This document shows positions 44,105 through 52,626 of a stretch of 64,000 bases of DNA, one piece after another (position 1 is the stretch's first letter; the number at the start of each line of letters is the position of its first letter). The stretch is from NCBI GenBank assembly GCA_028289345.1, contig JANQQL010000019.1:124001-188000 (forward strand). The letters run 5' to 3'. The DNA comes from Planctomycetota bacterium. Its GTDB lineage: Bacteria; Planctomycetota; B15-G4; SIAN01. Position numbers and translations under genes: made by a program. The notes beneath the pieces were generated by a model that saw nothing but the letters and a program-made list of their open reading frames with translations, made no database searches and was not told the DNA's origin.

Positions 44105-45448
44105 TTGTCCGCCACCGCCGACATCCGCGTCGCCCTCGTCCACCTCGGCTGCGCCCGCAACCTGATCGATTCGGAGACCATCCTCGGTCGACTCGGCAGC
44201 GAGGGGTACTTGCTATCCGGTGCAGTTGAGGAAGCCGACGTCGCGATCTTGAACACGTGCTCGTTCATCGGGCCGGCGCGGGAGGAATCGGAGAACGCGA
44301 TCCAGAGCCTGCTCGATCGCAAGAAGGCCGGCGACCTGCGCGGGGTGCTCGTGGTCGGCTGTCTGCCCGAGAAGTTCTTCGGCGACGTGTCGAGCCGTTT
44401 TCCAAATGTCGACGCGTTCCTCGGTTTGAGCGATTACTCGAACGTGGCGCGGACGGTGGAGGACGTGCTGAAGGGACGCAAGGTGCGCGGCAAGCTTGGC
44501 GGCCAGCGGCAGACGGGCCAGAGCGAGGGGCCCCGGTTGCTGCAGACGCCGCGCTCCTACGCCTACCTGCGTCCTTCCCACGGCTGCGATCACGCCTGCG
44601 CGTTCTGCATCATTCCGGCGATTCGCGGTGGTCAGCGCAGCAAGCCGATCGATGTGGCGGTGCAGGAAGCCACGGATCTGGTGCAGACGGGAGTTCGCGA
44701 GATCGTCCTGGTGGCCGAGGACTCGACGGGCTACGGCACCGACTTGGGTCCTTCCCCGCGGCTCCCGGATCTGGTGGAAGCGCTGGCTGGGGTCGAGGAT
44801 CTCCAGTGGATCCGCGTCATGTACGCCTATCCCAATGCGTTCCCCTGGCGGCTCACCGAGGTCATCCAGGCTCATGAAAACGTGGTTCCGTACCTCGACA
44901 TCCCGGTGCAGCACATCGCGTCCAAGGTGTTGAAGTCCATGAAGCGCGGTGGCAACCGGGAAAGCGTCGAGGGGATCTTGAGCCGCCTTCGCGATGAGGT
45001 ACCGGGGATTGCACTGCGGACGACGGTGTTGGTGGGTCACCCGGGTGAGGGGCCGGCGGAGTTCGAAGAGTTGCTCGGCTTTCTCGAGGAGTTCCGCTTC
45101 GACCGCCTGGGCGCGTTCACCTTCTCGCCCGAGGCCGAGACCCCCGCGGGTCAGGATCCCGATCGCTGCAGCCACGAAGAGGCGAAGGAGCGATTGGGCC
45201 GGGTGATGCAGCTTCAGGCCGAGGTCCACCGCAGCCGCCAAGAAGCTCGAGTCGGCGAGGAGCTGACCGTGCTGGTGGATGGCCGCGCGGAACAGGAAGC
45301 CCTGGCCCGAACCACCGCCGACGCCCCGGAAGTGGACGCCCTGGTGCAGGTCGCGGATCCTACCGAGCGCCTCCAGTCGGGTGACTTCGCCAAGGTTCGA
45401 ATCGTGGCGACGGACGGCTACGACCTCGAGGCCGAACTCGCGTCCTAG
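44105..45448 (+). CDS. rimO: Ribosomal protein S12 methylthiotransferase RimO
   Basis: The 447-residue radical-SAM enzyme adds a methylthio group to an aspartate of ribosomal protein S12. The N-terminal auxiliary cluster is held by C16, C52 and C86 (VHLGCARNLIDSE, LNTCSFIG, VVGCLPEK). The radical-SAM cluster is C161, C165 and C168 (GCDHACAFCIIPAIRGG), and a C-terminal TRAM domain starts near 380. The Asp-type RimO rather than MiaB is indicated by the short N-terminus and the CARNLIDSE block. The start is TTG at 44105; no ATG in frame precedes the first conserved strand. Neighbours are unrelated, and a 500-base gap follows. Confidence 0.93.
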   Translation: MSATADIRVALVHLGCARNLIDSETILGRLGSEGYLLSGAVEEADVAILNTCSFIGPAREESENAIQSLLDRKKAGDLRGVLVVGCLPEKFFGDVSSRFPNVDAFLGLSDYSNVARTVEDVLKGRKVRGKLGGQRQTGQSEGPRLLQTPRSYAYLRPSHGCDHACAFCIIPAIRGGQRSKPIDVAVQEATDLVQTGVREIVLVAEDSTGYGTDLGPSPRLPDLVEALAGVEDLQWIRVMYAYPNAFPWRLTEVIQAHENVVPYLDIPVQHIASKVLKSMKRGGNRESVEGILSRLRDEVPGIALRTTVLVGHPGEGPAEFEELLGFLEEFRFDRLGAFTFSPEAETPAGQDPDRCSHEEAKERLGRVMQLQAEVHRSRQEARVGEELTVLVDGRAEQEALARTTADAPEVDALVQVADPTERLQSGDFAKVRIVATDGYDLEAELAS

Positions 45449-45949
45449 GCCGTCGCAGGCGTTGTGTCATCGTCCTTGGCGTCCGCTGCCCTGGAGAATC
45501 CTCCGACTCGCGTGCGCGTCAACTCTCTGGGCGAGGCCGCCGGCCCACCGCAGCGGTCCGACGGCGCCATCGAATCTGGCCACTCGGCGCTTCCTGGCGG
45601 GGTGCTGGCCGCTGCCGACTCGCGGGGTCGTCCTCCGGTCCACCGAGGACGCCCTTCCACCCGTCCCATTGCCGAGCGAGTTTGGATCCCCGTCCCGCGG
45701 GGTCACTCGGCCTCAGGGGCCACCCTCACGGGCCTTGCTTCCGTGATCCACCTGACGAACTCCCCTCAACGGGGGCCAAAGAACTCTTTTCCTTCCTCCG
45801 GCGTTCTGCCGATGAAAGCTGCAAGGATGTCGACGCGCAGCAACCGCTGCGGTCCGGGGGAATTCCCAGGGGCGTTGCGGTAAGGTCGCGCGTTTCGATC
45901 CGTTGCAGTCGTGATTGACCGTTAGCTTTGAGAACGAGGAGCACTCCTC
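45449..45949. other. 501-base stretch without a convincing gene
   Basis: This lies between rimO and the DUF4956 operon. A plus-strand frame from GTG near 45461 to 45883 and two minus-strand frames are open but have arginine/proline/serine-rich products and no start signals. The last 15 bases form the hairpin around the DUF4956 ribosome-binding site. The operon promoter must lie here, but I cannot point to it. Confidence 0.5.
45936..45949 (+). promoter_or_regulatory. Ribosome-binding site inside a perfect inverted repeat
   Basis: GAGGAGCACTCCTC is a perfect 14-base palindrome with a two-base centre, ending directly before the TTG start at 45950. Its left half is the Shine-Dalgarno sequence, eight bases from the start. 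If it folds, the site is hidden. Translation of the whole coupled operon could be controlled here. Confidence 0.4.
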
Positions 45950-46642
45950 TTGTTTGAGACCTTACGAGGACTTCTGTCGAACAGCAGCGCCGCGGAGACC
46001 GTGGGGATGACGCAGCTGTTCACGGCGACGTTCCTGTCGTTCTTCTTGTCCCTGGTGGTGGGGTACTTCTATCGGGCGACACACTCGGGACCGTCGTACT
46101 CCCAGACCACGGTGCAGACGATGGTCATCATGGCCGTGGTCGTGTCCTTGATCATGATGATCATCGGGACCAACATTGCCCGAGCGTTCAGCTTGGTCGG
46201 CGCTCTGTCCATCATTCGCTTCCGAAACGCGGTGAAGGAGAGTCGGGACGTCGCCTTCTATTTCCTGTCGATGGGAATCGGCATGGCGTGCGGGACGGGG
46301 TTTGGCGCCGAAGCGGTCATCTTCACGATCTGCATCTGCTCGATGATCTACTTCATGGCGCGCTTTGAAATCGGCGCCAAGCCGATGGTCGAGACCCTGA
46401 TGCGGGTGGCGGTGGAAGACAAGGTCGACTACGAGAACGCCTTCAACGAGCCGTTCTACAAGCATCTGGAGAACGCCGATCTGCTCTCCGTCGATAGCGA
46501 CGGCACCGGCAAGCTGGAGCTTCTGTACACGGTGACTCTGCGCAAGGGCCACCAGGAGCCAGAGCTGCTCACGGACCTCCATGGTGTTCACGGCTCAGTG
46601 CACGCCCAAGTGATCCGCGGACAAAGCAACATCAACCTCTGA
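45950..46642 (+). CDS. DUF4956 membrane protein (VTC-associated)
   Basis: The 230-residue protein has about four membrane helices (LFTATFLSFFLSLVVGYFY, VQTMVIMAVVVSLIMMIIG, FYFLSMGIGMACGTG and AVIFTICICSMIYFMARF). The conserved block ARAFSLVGALSIIRFRNAVK is the hallmark of DUF4956. The C-terminal 70 residues are a cytoplasmic alpha/beta domain. The family has no proven function, but it is repeatedly found beside VTC-domain and CotH genes, as here; a pore or anchor for the VTC polymerase is a fair guess. It starts with TTG preceded by GAGGAG inside a palindrome. It is the first gene of a four-gene coupled operon. Confidence 0.85.
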   Translation: MFETLRGLLSNSSAAETVGMTQLFTATFLSFFLSLVVGYFYRATHSGPSYSQTTVQTMVIMAVVVSLIMMIIGTNIARAFSLVGALSIIRFRNAVKESRDVAFYFLSMGIGMACGTGFGAEAVIFTICICSMIYFMARFEIGAKPMVETLMRVAVEDKVDYENAFNEPFYKHLENADLLSVDSDGTGKLELLYTVTLRKGHQEPELLTDLHGVHGSVHAQVIRGQSNINL

Positions 46643-46650
46643 CGGGACTC

Positions 46651-47757
46651 GTGAAGCCCAAAGACTCGTTTCGCCTGTTCTGCTGGCGCCACCGCAAGCT
46701 GCTGGCGGTCACCTACGTGGCTCTGCTGGTGGGGATCTGCGCGGGGCTCTGGGCGTACTTGAAGCGGGTGCCGCCGTCCCTCGAGGTGGGCGCCGCGGTT
46801 GCAGTGCGTTCCTATTTGTACCGTCAGACTTTTGACGAGGTTGAGCGTGCCCGTCTTGATTGGGAGGCGGGAGACGCCGATCAGGCCGAGATTCGCCTGG
46901 AGCGGTTCCTGACCGAGCACGACGGAGTGCAGAAGGGGCAGCTCTACACTCACGCCGTGTCCGATGCCCACGAGTTGCTCGCCGAGGTGTACGCCGCGGA
47001 CAACCGCGTCGGGCGGGCGACGAAGACGCTGAAGCGCGCCCTGGAACGAACGCCTCTGGACTACTGGTTGTGGTACCAGCTCGGCGCGCATCAAGAAGGA
47101 AGTGGCGATTTCAAAGGCGCGACCAAGAGCTTCCATGAGGCCTTCAAGCTGACGCTGGATCACCCCCAAGTGGCGTCGGCCTACCTGGAAGTGTTAGGCG
47201 AGCAGAACCTCCACGATCAGGCGTTGTGGGTGCACGATCAGTTCACTCGCGCGGCCAAGCGGGCGGCACCGGTGGTGACCGTGAAAGTGGGAGCGCCGCG
47301 CGACGAGACTCAGCGCAAGGTGCTCGACCTGGCGGGGATTCCGGTGGAGCACGGTCAGTTCTTTCAGACCTACCGCGACTTCGGACTGGCTCGAGGAACT
47401 CATCAGGAACTGAACTTGCCCTTGGAGATGTTCGCCGGCGCGCCCAGTGACCCTGACCCCCTGTATCTGCAGCTGCGCTTCCAGAACGTTTACGACAACC
47501 TCGTGGTGGAAGGTTTGAAGTGGCGGACCGATCGCGGACGTCGTGAGGAACGCTGGTTCGAAGAGGGGGACGTGCGCACCATGCACCGCGACCATTCCGG
47601 AGTGGAGTTCCACGCCGAGATGGCGATCACCTTGCCTCTCGACAAGCTTGCCTCGGTGACGGTGGTCTACTCCTGCCCGCCCCATGAACTGTCCGAGGCG
47701 GCCCTCGCTGTGGTGAAGAAAGCCCTCGCGAATGCCGAAGGCCGGGGGCAGGGCTGA
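46651..47757 (+). CDS. Membrane-anchored TPR protein of the VTC/CotH operon
   Basis: The 368-residue product has one N-terminal helix (LLAVTYVALLVGICAGLWAY) with a basic cytoplasmic tail, then a periplasmic coil with three or four TPR-like repeats (about 65-190, for example EARLDWEAGDADQAE-type segments and YWLWYQLGAHQEGSGDFKGA). The C-terminal 150 residues form an unassigned beta-rich domain (DPLYLQLRFQNVYDNLVVEG, GVEFHAEMAITLPLDKLASV). It starts at GTG eight bases after the DUF4956 stop and shares one base with the CotH gene's start (TGATG), so it is part of the same translated unit. It is probably a scaffold between membrane and periplasmic partners. Confidence 0.75.
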   Translation: MKPKDSFRLFCWRHRKLLAVTYVALLVGICAGLWAYLKRVPPSLEVGAAVAVRSYLYRQTFDEVERARLDWEAGDADQAEIRLERFLTEHDGVQKGQLYTHAVSDAHELLAEVYAADNRVGRATKTLKRALERTPLDYWLWYQLGAHQEGSGDFKGATKSFHEAFKLTLDHPQVASAYLEVLGEQNLHDQALWVHDQFTRAAKRAAPVVTVKVGAPRDETQRKVLDLAGIPVEHGQFFQTYRDFGLARGTHQELNLPLEMFAGAPSDPDPLYLQLRFQNVYDNLVVEGLKWRTDRGRREERWFEEGDVRTMHRDHSGVEFHAEMAITLPLDKLASVTVVYSCPPHELSEAALAVVKKALANAEGRGQG

Positions 47758-50426
47758 TGTTCCGCCGCAATCACTTGTTCCGGGACCTGGTGATTCTGAC
47801 GATCCCTGCGGTGATCTTGGTGTTCTTCGTGATTGGCTCAGCCGTGGTCAGCTTCTACAACGCCGAGATCCGGAACTTCGCCGGCTACCCGACGCGAAGC
47901 TTACGGGTCGGCAGCTTTCGGCCCATGTTCCAGAACTCCATCGAGCCGATTACCAATCCCAAAGCCAAGAACTACCTGTCGGAGGAGATCCGAAAGGACC
48001 CTGCCATTCGCAGCTTCGACTTGCGGGTCCACGGCAACGTCCTGGAGCGCCTGAACGAAAACCTGCCCCTTTCCGCCAAGGAATGGCAAGACGCTCATCT
48101 GTTCGAAGACGGCAAGCTGCACAAGGTCGACGCGCGCCATCGCGGCCAGCGTATGCAGAACTTCTTCTTCGCCGAAAAGTCGTGGAAGCTGAAGACCGGC
48201 AAGCGAGGCCTGATCGACGGATACCGGACGATCAACCTCACCGAGGTCAGTGGTCGACTCGACAATCACCTGACCTTCCTTGTGGCCGCGGAAGCGGGGC
48301 TGTCAAGTCCTCGCAGTCGGGTGGTGCGCCTGTTCCTGAACATGCGGGATCAGGGGGTATACCTCCAGGAAGAGCAGATCGACGAATCGATGATGCGTCG
48401 CGTCGATCGCATGCCCGGCGACGTCTTCTACGGCGAGCTGTTCGTTCCCGACGAGCCGAAGCGCAGCACGGACGACTTGTTCTGCAATCCGTTCCTGTGG
48501 CGCAAGAAGGCCGCCAACAATAAGTATCCGGAAGAACACCGGCCGTACCTGACCAAGCTCCTGGATCTGATCAGCGACGACTCGGTGGAGTCCTACGACG
48601 AACTCTACCAGCTGATCGATCGTGACCAATTCGCGCTCTACTTCGCGTTGATTTCGTTCCAGGGCGACCAGCACGTCGACCATTCCCACAACCACAAACT
48701 GTTCTTCAATCCGCTGACCGGGAAGTTCGAAGTGCTGCCGTGGAACATCCGCCTGAACATGCCGCGCGGCCACGGGGTCGAGAGCATGGCCAACCGGATG
48801 TTCGTCAAGCTGGCCAGGGATCCTCGTTTCCTGGACCGGACCCACGAGCTGATGCGGGAGCGGTTCCTTGCTCCCCAGCTTCGCGAGAAGCAGCTCGAGG
48901 AAATCGCGCGCATCAAGGACGAGTTTTCGTCTTACGCACTGCGTCCCGACGAGTTTGAGCGCTACCTGGACCAAATGCGGGTGATCGTCCAAGCCCGGGC
49001 CAAGACCTTGCGAGAGCTGGGTCAGGTGGCCGAGGTTCGCTACGAGACCAGCGAGAGCAAGCAGACTCGAACGCTCCAGGTGTTCGGCAAGTCCCTGGCT
49101 TCCCTGTCCTTGGACGAGCTGGTGCTGTCCGACTCGGGGGAGAAGCTCGAGTTGTACGAGGACCGCGACTTCGATGGCCAGGTGAGCGTGGGAGATCGTC
49201 GGCTTCCCGTCCGAGTGGACGGCAAGCGCCTGATCGTCGACGCACCCCTCGCCGTGGGCCGTGACTTCAGCGCTCCCTATCGATCCGAAGGCGAGACCAG
49301 CAAGGAGTCGTTCCTGGTGCATCGCCAGTTCACCCGACTGGCGTACTTGGAAAGCTCCTACCTGTTGACGGGATCGGGCAAGATTCCCGAGGTCCAAGGC
49401 CTGAAGGTCTCGAAGACCCTGACCCGTGGTCCGGTGAATGTCCAAGCGGGCGCGCCGGATGACTGGGTCGCCACCGAGACCATTCACCCCTGGCGTTTCC
49501 GGGATCCCGAAGCGCCACGCGCGATTCACTTCTCGGGAGTCCAGGAGCTGCGAGAGGACTTGCTGCTTCGCGAGCAGGATACCTTCCACTGCGATCCGGG
49601 CACCGAGCTGCGTTTGGCCGCCGGCGTGTCCATCCTGGTGCGTTCCCCGGTGAATCTGCAGGGTCTGCGCATCCGCCGCCTCGATCCGGATCGGCCGTGG
49701 GGAGTGTTTGCGATTCAAGGGGACCCCGCCTCGGGCAGCGAGCTGACCGACTGCGACTTCGAGGGAGGCAGCACCGACAACCTCGACTTCGTCGACTACT
49801 ACGGGATGTTGTCGGTCCACGAAGCGGACAACGTCGTGGTCAAGGGCGGAGAGTTTTCTCGCAACCTTTTCGGCGACGACACCGTTCGTTTTGCTCACTG
49901 CGACAACCTGCTGTTTCAGGGAGTCACGGTGCAAGATGCGAACGGCGACGCGATCGACTGCGACATCAGCACCGGCCTCATCCAGGACGCGCGCATTGTC
50001 CAGCCTCACAACGATGGCATCGACTTGATGACCGCCAACGTGAACATCCGCGGTGGCAAGGTGCTGGGTGCCGGCGACAAGGGGATCTCCATGGGGGAGA
50101 ACGCCAATCCTCAGGTGCGCGGCATCGAGATCGTGGGCTGTCAGATCGGCATCGCCATGAAGGACGGTTCGGATCCCCGGGTCCAGGACTCGATCCTTCA
50201 GGAATGCGTAGTCGGCATCGGCGGGTACGACAAGAACTGGCGCTATCCGGGCGGCGGCCGCGGCAAGCTGGTCAATTGCACGTTCCGTGACAACGAAACC
50301 GATGTGAAGCTGGACGAGGCTTCTCGCCTGGTACTCGAGAACTGTGAACTTCCGGGTCGCTTCGACCTGCCCCCAGGGCCGGTGGAGGACTACGTGGTCA
50401 CTCAGAGTCCGGAGCCGACACCGTGA
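47757..50426 (+). CDS. CotH-like kinase domain protein with C-terminal parallel beta-helix
   Basis: The 889-residue protein has a membrane anchor (LVILTIPAVILVFFVIGSAV) and a CotH-like secreted-kinase fold at about 60-420 (RVVRLFLNMRDQGVYLQEEQ, then QHVDHSHNHKLFFNPLTGKF and EVLPWNIRLN). A linker domain follows, and about 590-870 is a right-handed beta-helix (DCDFEGGSTDNLDFVDYYGM, NGDAIDCDISTGLIQDARIV). In CotH kinases the block after the strand usually reads PWD-x-D; here it is P328-W329-N330, so the catalytic metal site may be altered. CotH of bacilli phosphorylates spore-coat proteins. The fusion with a beta-helix, and the coupling to a VTC polymerase gene by GTGA overlap, point to an extracytoplasmic polymer or glycan target. 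Confidence 0.85.
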   Translation: MFRRNHLFRDLVILTIPAVILVFFVIGSAVVSFYNAEIRNFAGYPTRSLRVGSFRPMFQNSIEPITNPKAKNYLSEEIRKDPAIRSFDLRVHGNVLERLNENLPLSAKEWQDAHLFEDGKLHKVDARHRGQRMQNFFFAEKSWKLKTGKRGLIDGYRTINLTEVSGRLDNHLTFLVAAEAGLSSPRSRVVRLFLNMRDQGVYLQEEQIDESMMRRVDRMPGDVFYGELFVPDEPKRSTDDLFCNPFLWRKKAANNKYPEEHRPYLTKLLDLISDDSVESYDELYQLIDRDQFALYFALISFQGDQHVDHSHNHKLFFNPLTGKFEVLPWNIRLNMPRGHGVESMANRMFVKLARDPRFLDRTHELMRERFLAPQLREKQLEEIARIKDEFSSYALRPDEFERYLDQMRVIVQARAKTLRELGQVAEVRYETSESKQTRTLQVFGKSLASLSLDELVLSDSGEKLELYEDRDFDGQVSVGDRRLPVRVDGKRLIVDAPLAVGRDFSAPYRSEGETSKESFLVHRQFTRLAYLESSYLLTGSGKIPEVQGLKVSKTLTRGPVNVQAGAPDDWVATETIHPWRFRDPEAPRAIHFSGVQELREDLLLREQDTFHCDPGTELRLAAGVSILVRSPVNLQGLRIRRLDPDRPWGVFAIQGDPASGSELTDCDFEGGSTDNLDFVDYYGMLSVHEADNVVVKGGEFSRNLFGDDTVRFAHCDNLLFQGVTVQDANGDAIDCDISTGLIQDARIVQPHNDGIDLMTANVNIRGGKVLGAGDKGISMGENANPQVRGIEIVGCQIGIAMKDGSDPRVQDSILQECVVGIGGYDKNWRYPGGGRGKLVNCTFRDNETDVKLDEASRLVLENCELPGRFDLPPGPVEDYVVTQSPEPTP

Positions 50427-51274
50427 GCCAGGGCTTCCAGTCCAAGGAAACCGTTCGCACCTTCAACCGTTTCGAGTTGAAGTACCTGCTGCACTACAAG
50501 CAGGCACGCCGGTTCGAAGAGATCATCGGCGCCCACGTCGAATCCGACCAGCACGCTGGCCCCGGTGGCTTCTACAAGATCGCTTCGCTGTACTACGACT
50601 CCCGGGATTTGAAGTGCTACTGGGAGAAAATCGATGGAGAGAAGTACCGGCGCAAGATCCGCGTGCGCACCTATGGCACTCATCCGGACAAAGCCTTCGT
50701 TGAAATCAAGCAACGCTACAACCTGAACGTGCAGAAGCGTCGCCTGATCGCGCCCATCGACGAAGTCGAAGAGCAGATGGCGAAGATTCAGTCCGGCTCT
50801 TACGAAGGCGGGGTCCACCCGGTTTACGACGAAGTGTTCTACTTGGTGCAGCGGGAGCGCCTCGAGCCCAAGGTCATCATCAGCTACAACAGGGCCGCCT
50901 TCTTCGATCGCCACCACCGCGACCTGCGCATCACTCTGGATCGCAACCTGCGTTGCCGGCATCTCGACTTGGACCTTCGAAGTCAGCGTCATCGCGGCAA
51001 GTTCGCGATCCCGCCCCAGTACCTGGTACTCGAGGTCAAGTTCAACCACGCCATGCCGCGCTGGCTGTGCACTGCGCTCAACTGTCTCGACCTGCAGATC
51101 CAGCGAATCTCGAAGTACTGTTACGGCGTCGAGAGCCTCGGCATGGAGCCCTGGCAACCCAAACACGATGCCGTGATCCCGCGCCGAGAAGCTGCCGTGG
51201 ATGCTGACGCGGTCCATCCGCTGCCCGACGAACCTGTGCCCCCCCCGACCGAGGCGTCTCGCGAGACTCACTGA
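50423..51274 (+). CDS. VTC-domain polyphosphate polymerase-like protein
   Basis: The 283-residue protein is a stand-alone VTC domain. The opening TFNRFELKYLLHYKQARRF and the basic tunnel strands (LYYDSRDLKCYWEKIDGEKY, RRKIRVRTYG) are followed by the acidic metal ligand in FVEIKQRYN and late blocks VIISYNRAAFFD and YLVLEVKFNHAMPRW. The eukaryotic VTC4 domain makes polyphosphate from ATP and feeds it through a membrane pore. Here the pore candidate is the DUF4956 protein, encoded first in the operon. The N-terminus lacks the SPX regulator of yeast VTC, and the last 35 residues are disordered and acidic/proline-rich. The start is GTG at 50423 overlapping the CotH stop. Polyphosphate synthesis itself is inferred. 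Confidence 0.88.
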   Translation: MSQGFQSKETVRTFNRFELKYLLHYKQARRFEEIIGAHVESDQHAGPGGFYKIASLYYDSRDLKCYWEKIDGEKYRRKIRVRTYGTHPDKAFVEIKQRYNLNVQKRRLIAPIDEVEEQMAKIQSGSYEGGVHPVYDEVFYLVQRERLEPKVIISYNRAAFFDRHHRDLRITLDRNLRCRHLDLDLRSQRHRGKFAIPPQYLVLEVKFNHAMPRWLCTALNCLDLQIQRISKYCYGVESLGMEPWQPKHDAVIPRREAAVDADAVHPLPDEPVPPPTEASRETH

Positions 51275-51456
51275 GTTCGGTCGTCGCCGGGTTGTCGCAA
51301 TGATCTCCCGCCCGCTGACGGAAGAGGTCGAGGCAAATGGGAAGCTTCGACCGATCCGCGAGACCACCATTCCCGACGAGAACCGGTGTCAGCTCTCGCA
51401 TGATGAGTGGCCCAGATTCTTAGAGCACGTCACCTGGGCTTCTGGGCGGCGACGTG

Positions 51457-52101
51457 TCAGTCACCAAGAGCGGGTCGTGGTGCAACCACTTTGGCCAGTG
51501 ACCGGTCATGCATCCTTGCGAGAAGAAGTTGCGAGGCCATCGCCCCCAGCAGTGCCAGGAACATGTCCCACTGGGTATCCCAGATGTCGCCTTGGGTGCC
51601 GAGGAAAGACTCGGCCGATTCGCCACCCGCCAGCGCAGCCCACCATTCGAGCATTTCGTAGAACGCGCTGAATGCCAGGCAGAGCGAGGTCGCAATCACG
51701 AAGAGCCACTTGCCTTGAACCAAGGGGGAGGAGCGAAGAAGAACCTCGCGCGCGAGAATGGCCGGAATGAATCCCTGAGCCAAATGCCCCACTCGGTCGT
51801 AGTGATTCCTCGAAAGATCGAACACGTTTCGAAACCAATCACCGATTGGCACCAAGGCGTAGGTGTAGTGGCCACCAATCATGAGGATCACGGCGTGGAG
51901 GAATAGCAACCGATAGAGGAGGGGCGACAGCCGGTAATTCGAGTAGGTTGCAAAGCAGATCGCCAGGCCAATGAAGACCGGGGCAACCTCTAGCCACCAG
52001 GTCAGCCGATCATGGGGACCAATGCCGGACCATAGAAGAACGGCGCCTGCGACCACGGCGAGTAGGAGGGGCTCCCTGGCGGGGATTGGTCTGGGGGTCA
52101 T
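51457..52101 (-). CDS. DUF2238/YjdF-family inner-membrane protein
   Basis: The 214-residue protein has six or so hydrophobic helices and the family blocks IGGHYTYALVPIGDWF, NHYDRVGHLAQGFIPAILAR and GTQGDIWDTQWDMFLALLGA, in which several histidines and acidic residues sit at membrane borders. E. coli YjdF is of similar length, and no function is established. It is convergent with the VTC gene and has no operon partner. The ATG at 52101 starts MTPRPIPAREPLLLAVVAGA, the first helix. Confidence 0.88.
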   Translation of the reverse strand: MTPRPIPAREPLLLAVVAGAVLLWSGIGPHDRLTWWLEVAPVFIGLAICFATYSNYRLSPLLYRLLFLHAVILMIGGHYTYALVPIGDWFRNVFDLSRNHYDRVGHLAQGFIPAILAREVLLRSSPLVQGKWLFVIATSLCLAFSAFYEMLEWWAALAGGESAESFLGTQGDIWDTQWDMFLALLGAMASQLLLARMHDRSLAKVVAPRPALGD

Positions 52102-52626
52102 TGAGTGTCGGTCGTGTCCCGGAATGTGGTGGCGGAAACAGCTGCGACAAGGTTTCTCTCCCTTTGTGCAGCTCTCTCATTTTGGCGGGCATCGTCCACC
52201 GAGGAGCATCTCCCTGGATTCCTCAGATCCAAGAGGTCGCAGGCACTTCGATGATCAATGCTGAGGTTACCAAGACGCCTCGCGAGGAAGGGCCGGGAGT
52301 CGAACCAAGATCCATCCCAGCCGCCCGGGAGGTCCCTCGTCGACGAACCGGTCGCCAAGAGGAATCTTGCGGGGCTCGCGAGCATCATCGTGCCGAAAGA
52401 ACCGCCCAACACGTCCGTGGGAGCCTGGACCATACGAGAGTCGAGATGTCAGCGAGTCTCGCTCGAGAGGTTTGACGGGGAGTCGGGAGAAAGTGGAGCC
52501 GCCCGCCTTGATGTTCACCCATCCTCGATGTGCACCCATCCGCACCGAATAAAAAGGGACCCGGCCGATGGCCGAGTCCCTAGGGAGAATGCGTGAGTCG
52601 TGTGGGCGAAGTCGCGCCGCCGAGGA
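52102..52626. other. 525-base stretch containing a terminator, no gene seen
   Basis: This lies between the DUF2238 gene's start and the 3' end of the leftward secreted-protein gene. Apart from the strong minus-strand terminator at 52548-52580 I see no coding signal. A short GGGAGTCGAACC string near 52293 looks like a tRNA T-arm, but the rest of a tRNA is missing. The DUF2238 promoter should be in the left part. Confidence 0.55.
52548..52580 (-). terminator. Rho-independent terminator of the secreted propeller-like gene
   Basis: Read on the minus strand, GGGACTCGGCC and GGCCGGGTCCC form an 11-bp stem (one G-T wobble) around a three-base loop, followed by TTTTTATT. It lies 46 bases after the stop codon at 52627. 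This is a textbook intrinsic terminator. Confidence 0.9.

Noticed and set aside
45461..45883. Open frame between rimO and the DUF4956 gene
   Set aside because: The product is Ser/Pro/Arg-rich, has no ribosome-binding site and no recognisable family.
51300..51671. Open frame after the VTC gene
   Set aside because: The first 50 residues look protein-like, but it then runs antisense to the DUF2238 gene and has no ribosome-binding site.
52287..52320. tRNA T-arm-like string GGGAGTCGAACC on the plus strand
   Set aside because: On the minus strand the T stem has mismatches, and no acceptor, D or anticodon arm can be drawn around it.
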